Below, one piece after another: positions 25,740 to 28,907 of a stretch of 28,907 nucleotides of DNA. How positions within the stretch are numbered: position 1 is the first letter of the stretch; each line of letters begins with the position of its first letter. This DNA comes from an uncultured Duganella sp. (GTDB lineage: Bacteria; Pseudomonadota; Gammaproteobacteria; Burkholderiales; Burkholderiaceae), in NCBI GenBank assembly GCA_946482335.1, contig CAMLRG010000060.1, forward strand, positions 1-28,907. Reading direction: 5' to 3'. The position numbers were made by a program, and so were the translations under genes. The notes beneath the pieces were generated by a model, which saw only the letters and a program-made list of their open reading frames with translations, was not told the DNA's origin and did no database searches.

Positions 25740-26831
25740 ATGAGTCTCAAATGCGGCATCGTCGGCCTGCCTAACGTCGGCAAGTCCACCCTTTTCAATG
25801 CACTGACCAAGGCCGGCATCGCGGCCGAGAACTACCCGTTCTGCACCATCGAGCCGAACGTCGGCGTGGTGGAAGTGCCTGATCCGCGCCTGAAGCAACT
25901 TGCTGAAATCGTCAAGCCAGAGCGCATTCTTCCTGCGATCGTGGAATTCGTCGACATCGCCGGCCTGGTGGCTGGCGCGTCCAAGGGTGAAGGCCTGGGC
26001 AACCAGTTCCTGTCCCACATCCGCGAAACCGACGCCATCGTCAACGTGGTGCGCTGCTTCGAAGACGACAACGTGGTGCACGTGGCCGGCCGCGTTTCGC
26101 CGCTGGACGACATCGAAGTGATCCAGACCGAGCTGGCGCTGGCCGACCTGTCGACCGTCGAAAAGACCATCGCCCGCGAACAGAAGAAAGCCCGTTCCGG
26201 CGACAAGGATTCCGCCAAGCTGGTGGCCCTGCTGGAAAAACTGGTGCCGCACCTGAACGAAGCCAAGCCAGTGCGCGCCATGGGCCTGGGCGCCGAAGAC
26301 ATGGCCCTGATCAAGCCGCTGTGCCTGATCACCGCCAAGCCGGCCATGTACGTGGCCAACGTTTCCGACAGCGGCTTCACCAACAATCCGCTGCTGGACC
26401 AGCTGACCAAGTACGCTGAAGCGCAGAACGCGCCGATCGTGGCCATCTGCGCCGCCATCGAAGCGGAGATCGCCGAACTGGACGACGCCGACAAGGAAGC
26501 CTTCCTGGCCGACATGGGCATGGCCGAACCGGGCCTGGACCGCCTGATCCGCGCCGGCTTCAAGCTGCTCGGCCTGCAAACCTACTTCACCGCCGGCGTG
26601 AAGGAAGTGCGCGCCTGGACCATCCACGTGGGCGACACCGCGCCGCAAGCTGCCGGCGTGATCCACACCGACTTCGAACGCGGCTTCATCCGCGCCCAGA
26701 CCATCGCCTTCGATGACTACATCGCTTACAAGGGCGAAACCGGCGCAAAGGAAGCGGGCAAGATGCGCGCTGAAGGCAAGGAATACGTGGTCAAGGATGG
26801 CGACGTGCTGAACTTCCTGTTCAACGTCTGA
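25740..26831 (+). CDS. ychF: Ribosome-associated, redox-responsive ATPase YchF (OLA1 family)
   Basis: The 363-residue Obg-family P-loop protein, with preference for ATP over GTP in the family, binds ribosomes and affects oxidative stress responses. G1 is [19 protein letters not shown]3 lies in [20 protein letters not shown], and the nucleotide-specificity motif occurs in [20 protein letters not shown] coiled-coil insertion lies near residues 135-175, and the C-terminal TGS domain ends [17 protein letters not shown]. The specificity motif reads NVSD here, where many YchF proteins have NxxE, a conservative Glu-to-Asp change. AAAGG 8 nt before the ATG supports the start. pth and ychF are often neighbours; here a 7.4-kb minus-strand block lies between them. 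Confidence 0.96.
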   Translation: MSLKCGIVGLPNVGKSTLFNALTKAGIAAENYPFCTIEPNVGVVEVPDPRLKQLAEIVKPERILPAIVEFVDIAGLVAGASKGEGLGNQFLSHIRETDAIVNVVRCFEDDNVVHVAGRVSPLDDIEVIQTELALADLSTVEKTIAREQKKARSGDKDSAKLVALLEKLVPHLNEAKPVRAMGLGAEDMALIKPLCLITAKPAMYVANVSDSGFTNNPLLDQLTKYAEAQNAPIVAICAAIEAEIAELDDADKEAFLADMGMAEPGLDRLIRAGFKLLGLQTYFTAGVKEVRAWTIHVGDTAPQAAGVIHTDFERGFIRAQTIAFDDYIAYKGETGAKEAGKMRAEGKEYVVKDGDVLNFLFNV

Positions 26832-26850
26832 TCCCAGGAAGCGCCCCAGG

Positions 26851-26879
26851 AAAGCCGCGTAAATGACGCGGCTTTTTTT
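26851..26879 (+). terminator. Strong rho-independent terminator after ychF
   Basis: AAAGCCGCGT (26851-26860) pairs with ACGCGGCTTT (26866-26875) over AAATG, a 10-bp stem, and the T-run continues to 26879. Confidence 0.92.
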
Positions 26880-26925
26880 GTTTGTGCCGTGAGAATAGGT
26901 GAGACTTTGGGCTTTGGTGCATTGC

Positions 26926-26931
26926 TAGAAT
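26926..26931 (+). promoter_or_regulatory. Candidate -10 box very close to the DUF4214 start
   Basis: TAGAAT, followed by C, ends only 10 nt before the ATG at 26942. Transcription would start within a few bases of the start codon, so the message could be leaderless or nearly so. No ribosome site is visible, which agrees. Confidence 0.4.
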
Positions 26932-26941
26932 CGCACCCACT

Positions 26942-28063
26942 ATGCTTACCCATACCGAATCCATCCAGCAGCTGTATCTCGCCTACCTCCAGCGCCCAGC
27001 CGATTCGGCGGGTTTGGCCTATTGGACCCATACGCTCGAAATTGGCGCCTCCCTGTCCAGCATCCGCGAACAGTTCGCGAAACAGGCCGAGTTCCAGGCA
27101 TTCATCGCCGGGAAGTCGCACGCGCAAGTGGTCGACGGCTTATATGTCAATTTGTTTGGCGCCCATCCCGACCAGGCCGGACTGGATTACTACGCCGGGA
27201 TGCTCGACCAACATAAGGTCAGCGTCGGTGAAGTGGTGGGCAATATCGTCAACGGCGCCATCGGCTCCGATGCCGAAGTCGCCTACAACAAGGTGGTGGC
27301 GGCCGGGTTGTTCACGACCCTGCTCGGCGTCGATCCGATCAACATCATCGGCTATCCGCAAGACTTCAGCAAAGGCAAGCAATTCCTGGCCTCGATCACC
27401 GGCGACGACAGCCTGTATGGCGCGCTGGGCACGCTGCCCGATTTGATGGAGGGCGTCGCGATACTCAAAGTACAAGGTTCGGTGATCGTCGATCCGCGTG
27501 CGCTGTCGAGCGAAGCGGCTGTACAGCAGCTCTACCTGGCCTACCTGAAGCGCCCGGCCGATGTGGCCGGCCTGGAGTATTGGAATGAAGCGCTCGCCGA
27601 CAGTTCGGTGCAGGCGGTCAGCCAGAAATTCGCCCAATCGAAGGAATACCAGGACAGCATCAAGGGCCTGGGCAACGATGCCATCGTTGATAACGTCTAT
27701 CTCAACCTGTTCGGCCACCATGCGGACAGCGAGGGCCTGCGCTTTTACGCCGACGCGCTGGGCTCGGGCAAGGCCACGATTGACCAGCTCGTGCTGGGCG
27801 TGATGGCGGGCGCCCGGCAGCAAGACCTGGAGCTGCTGGACAACCGCGTCATCGCATCGCAGATGTTCACCACGTCGCTGAACATCACGCCTTTGCTGGC
27901 CAGTGCCTACACGTCGTCGCTGGAGTATGGTGCCAACTATCTGCAGCCGGTCAACGATGACGGCAGCGTCTATGCCGCCGTGCGGGGCTTGCCGTCCGTG
28001 CTGCACAAGATCGTGGAAGTGCTGACCGACACGCCCATCCAGTTGGTCGGCGTCGCTGCTTAA
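26942..28063 (+). CDS. DUF4214 protein with internal duplication
   Basis: The 373-residue protein has no signal peptide or TM helix. It is built of two similar halves, each with two DUF4214-type units. Unit 1 (IQQLYLAYLQRPADSAGLAY, about residue 8) matches unit 3 (VQQLYLAYLKRPADVAGLEY, about 193). Unit 2 (VVDGLYVNLFGAHPDQAGLD, about 63) matches unit 4 (IVDNVYLNLFGHHADSEGLR, about 247). DUF4214 occurs in large exported proteins of the S-layer/RTX kind; this one is unusual in being almost nothing else. The function is unknown. Its TAA shares TTAA with the stop of the convergent SnoaL-like gene. Confidence 0.85.
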   Translation: MLTHTESIQQLYLAYLQRPADSAGLAYWTHTLEIGASLSSIREQFAKQAEFQAFIAGKSHAQVVDGLYVNLFGAHPDQAGLDYYAGMLDQHKVSVGEVVGNIVNGAIGSDAEVAYNKVVAAGLFTTLLGVDPINIIGYPQDFSKGKQFLASITGDDSLYGALGTLPDLMEGVAILKVQGSVIVDPRALSSEAAVQQLYLAYLKRPADVAGLEYWNEALADSSVQAVSQKFAQSKEYQDSIKGLGNDAIVDNVYLNLFGHHADSEGLRFYADALGSGKATIDQLVLGVMAGARQQDLELLDNRVIASQMFTTSLNITPLLASAYTSSLEYGANYLQPVNDDGSVYAAVRGLPSVLHKIVEVLTDTPIQLVGVAA

Positions 28064-28545
28064 GGCTGTTTTGCCTCGAATTCCTTGATCGCTTTGGTGA
28101 AGCTGTCCATGAGGGGATTGGGCACGGCCAGCGACAGCTGGTAGTGCTCGACCTTGAAGTCCTTGCCAGTGTTGACCAGCACGCCGCTGGCCTGGCAGGT
28201 GCCCATCTGGGTGTTCAACTGTTCGTCGAACCAGACATACTTTTTATCCGGCGAAAAGTAGACATTGCGCTTTTGCGCCGTGAAACTCCAAGCCTTCTTG
28301 CGGTCCCAGAAGCGCTTGGCCCAGGCCTTGAATTCCTTGTAGCTCCACACTTCGCTCTTGTCGGTACCGATGAAGACGGCGTCCGGCGTGAACTTTTCCC
28401 AATAGTCCGGACGCGTATTGGCCGCGTCGTCGTGCCAGCGGTCGACGAAGGCATTGACCTGCTGGCGGAAGTCGGCATCGGGGTCGGCGGCCATGGCGCC
28501 ATACATCGTCAGGACGGTGGCGGCGGCGATCAGCAGGCGCTTCAT
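28060..28545 (-). CDS. Secreted SnoaL/NTF2-like (DUF4440-type) protein
   Basis: The 161-residue protein starts MKRLLIAAATVLTMYGAMAA, a Sec signal peptide with cleavage near AMA. The ATG at 28543-28545 has GGAG about 7 nt upstream; the longer frame adds five residues without a ribosome site. The mature domain has the NTF2-like cone pattern: DADFRQQVNAFVDRWHDDAA, then FTPDAVFIGTDKSEVWSYKE and WSFTAQKRNVYFSPDKKYVW. A ligand-binding or small enzymatic role is typical of the superfamily; none can be assigned. Confidence 0.82.
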   Translation of the reverse strand: MKRLLIAAATVLTMYGAMAADPDADFRQQVNAFVDRWHDDAANTRPDYWEKFTPDAVFIGTDKSEVWSYKEFKAWAKRFWDRKKAWSFTAQKRNVYFSPDKKYVWFDEQLNTQMGTCQASGVLVNTGKDFKVEHYQLSLAVPNPLMDSFTKAIKEFEAKQP

Positions 28546-28579
28546 TGCTTGTCTCCTCAATCGTATGTTGGCGAAATAG

Positions 28580-28585
28580 TATAAT
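28580..28585 (+). promoter_or_regulatory. Consensus -10 box for the NYN-domain gene
   Basis: TATAAT, followed by C, lies 34 nt before the ATG at 28620. The leader ends in a run of A, with no Shine-Dalgarno sequence. No good -35 is seen. Confidence 0.5.
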
Positions 28586-28619
28586 CGTCAAATTGTGCAC
28601 AGCTACTAATCCAAAAAAA

Positions 28620-28907
28620 ATGGCTTCACCCAACGAAAATGCCAGCATGGCGCTGTTCTGCGACTTTGAAAACGTCGCACTGGGCGTCCGCGACGCCAAC
28701 TACGAGAAGTTCGACATCAAACCCGTGCTGGAACGTTTGCTGCTGAAAGGCAGCATCGTGGTCAAGAAAGCCTATTGCGACTGGGATCGCTACAAGGCCT
28801 TCAAGGCACCCATGCATGAAGCGAACTTCGAACTGATCGAAATTCCCCATGTGCGCCTGTCGGGCAAGAATTCGGCCGACATCCGCATGGTGGTCGATGC
28901 GCTGGAC
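28620..28907 (+). CDS. NYN-domain protein, N-terminal part (3' end outside window)
   Basis: The first 96 residues are visible; the gene runs off the right edge. The start MASPNENASMALFCDFENVA carries the NYN/PIN-like first acidic site Asp15 with Asn18, and the later acidic positions are in NSADIRMVVDALD (Asp87, Asp93). This is the LabA/DUF88 pattern of putative RNases; the related bacterial proteins often carry a C-terminal OST-HTH/LOTUS domain, which cannot be checked here. The ATG is preceded by a run of A with no Shine-Dalgarno sequence, and a TATAAT box lies 34 nt upstream. Confidence 0.88.
   Translation, partial: MASPNENASMALFCDFENVALGVRDANYEKFDIKPVLERLLLKGSIVVKKAYCDWDRYKAFKAPMHEANFELIEIPHVRLSGKNSADIRMVVDALD

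Noticed and set aside
1..28907. CRISPR array, insertion sequence, integrase or prophage
   Set aside because: No regularly spaced direct repeats, no transposase or integrase motifs, and no terminal inverted repeats with target duplication were seen.

Overview
The window is high-GC, gene-dense chromosomal DNA from a betaproteobacterium. The best guess is Oxalobacteraceae (Massilia/Duganella/Telluria-like). The guess rests on the order pilQ-aroK-aroB-dgt, the order lolB-ispE-tRNA-Gln-prs-rplY-pth-ychF, paired DUF2339/DUF3999 proteins and several DUF4214 proteins. It is an inference from gene content; no database search was made. There is no insertion sequence, integrase, CRISPR array or rRNA. 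This is core genome with accessory genes set between core blocks.

Layout. (1) 1-6418, plus strand: the end of the type IV pilus secretin pilQ, a large Ig-like-repeat lipoprotein, a shikimate kinase/3-dehydroquinate synthase fusion (aroKB), and a dGTPase-like HD hydrolase, all tightly packed. (2) 6590-10476, minus strand: mutM, a dynamin-like GTPase and mutY form an apparent operon with gaps of 10 and 1 nt, so both glycosylases of the 8-oxoguanine repair system flank a membrane-remodelling-type GTPase. (3) 10501-15751, plus strand: a TPR lipoprotein, lolB, ispE, tRNA-Gln(TTG), prs and rplY, with notable RNA structures before prs and between prs and rplY. (4) 15757-17114, minus strand: a compact four-gene operon of small unknown proteins (secreted, winged-helix regulator, membrane coiled coil, four-TM protein) with three overlapping or 4-nt junctions. 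A palindrome lies on its predicted -10 box. (5) 17167-18324, plus strand: a DUF1272 Cys-rich protein, a probable gene remnant, and pth. (6) 18321-25669, minus strand: dinB-like, DUF2339, DUF3999, and an FG-GAP/RTX/DUF4214 protein whose stop codon overlaps that of pth. (7) 25740-28907: ychF with a strong terminator, a second DUF4214 protein, a convergent SnoaL-like secreted protein (again with overlapping stops), and the start of a NYN-domain RNase-like gene.

How the parts relate. Cell-envelope functions recur: pilus secretin, three lipoproteins, the LolB lipoprotein receptor, large membrane proteins and predicted exported repeat proteins. The rest is housekeeping: aromatic amino acid synthesis, isoprenoid and PRPP synthesis, translation quality control and DNA repair. 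The most unusual points are the mutM-dynamin-mutY operon, the four-gene mini-operon with its own regulator and operator-like palindrome, the aroKB fusion that keeps an internal aroB start, and the hairpin-rich leaders around prs and rplY.
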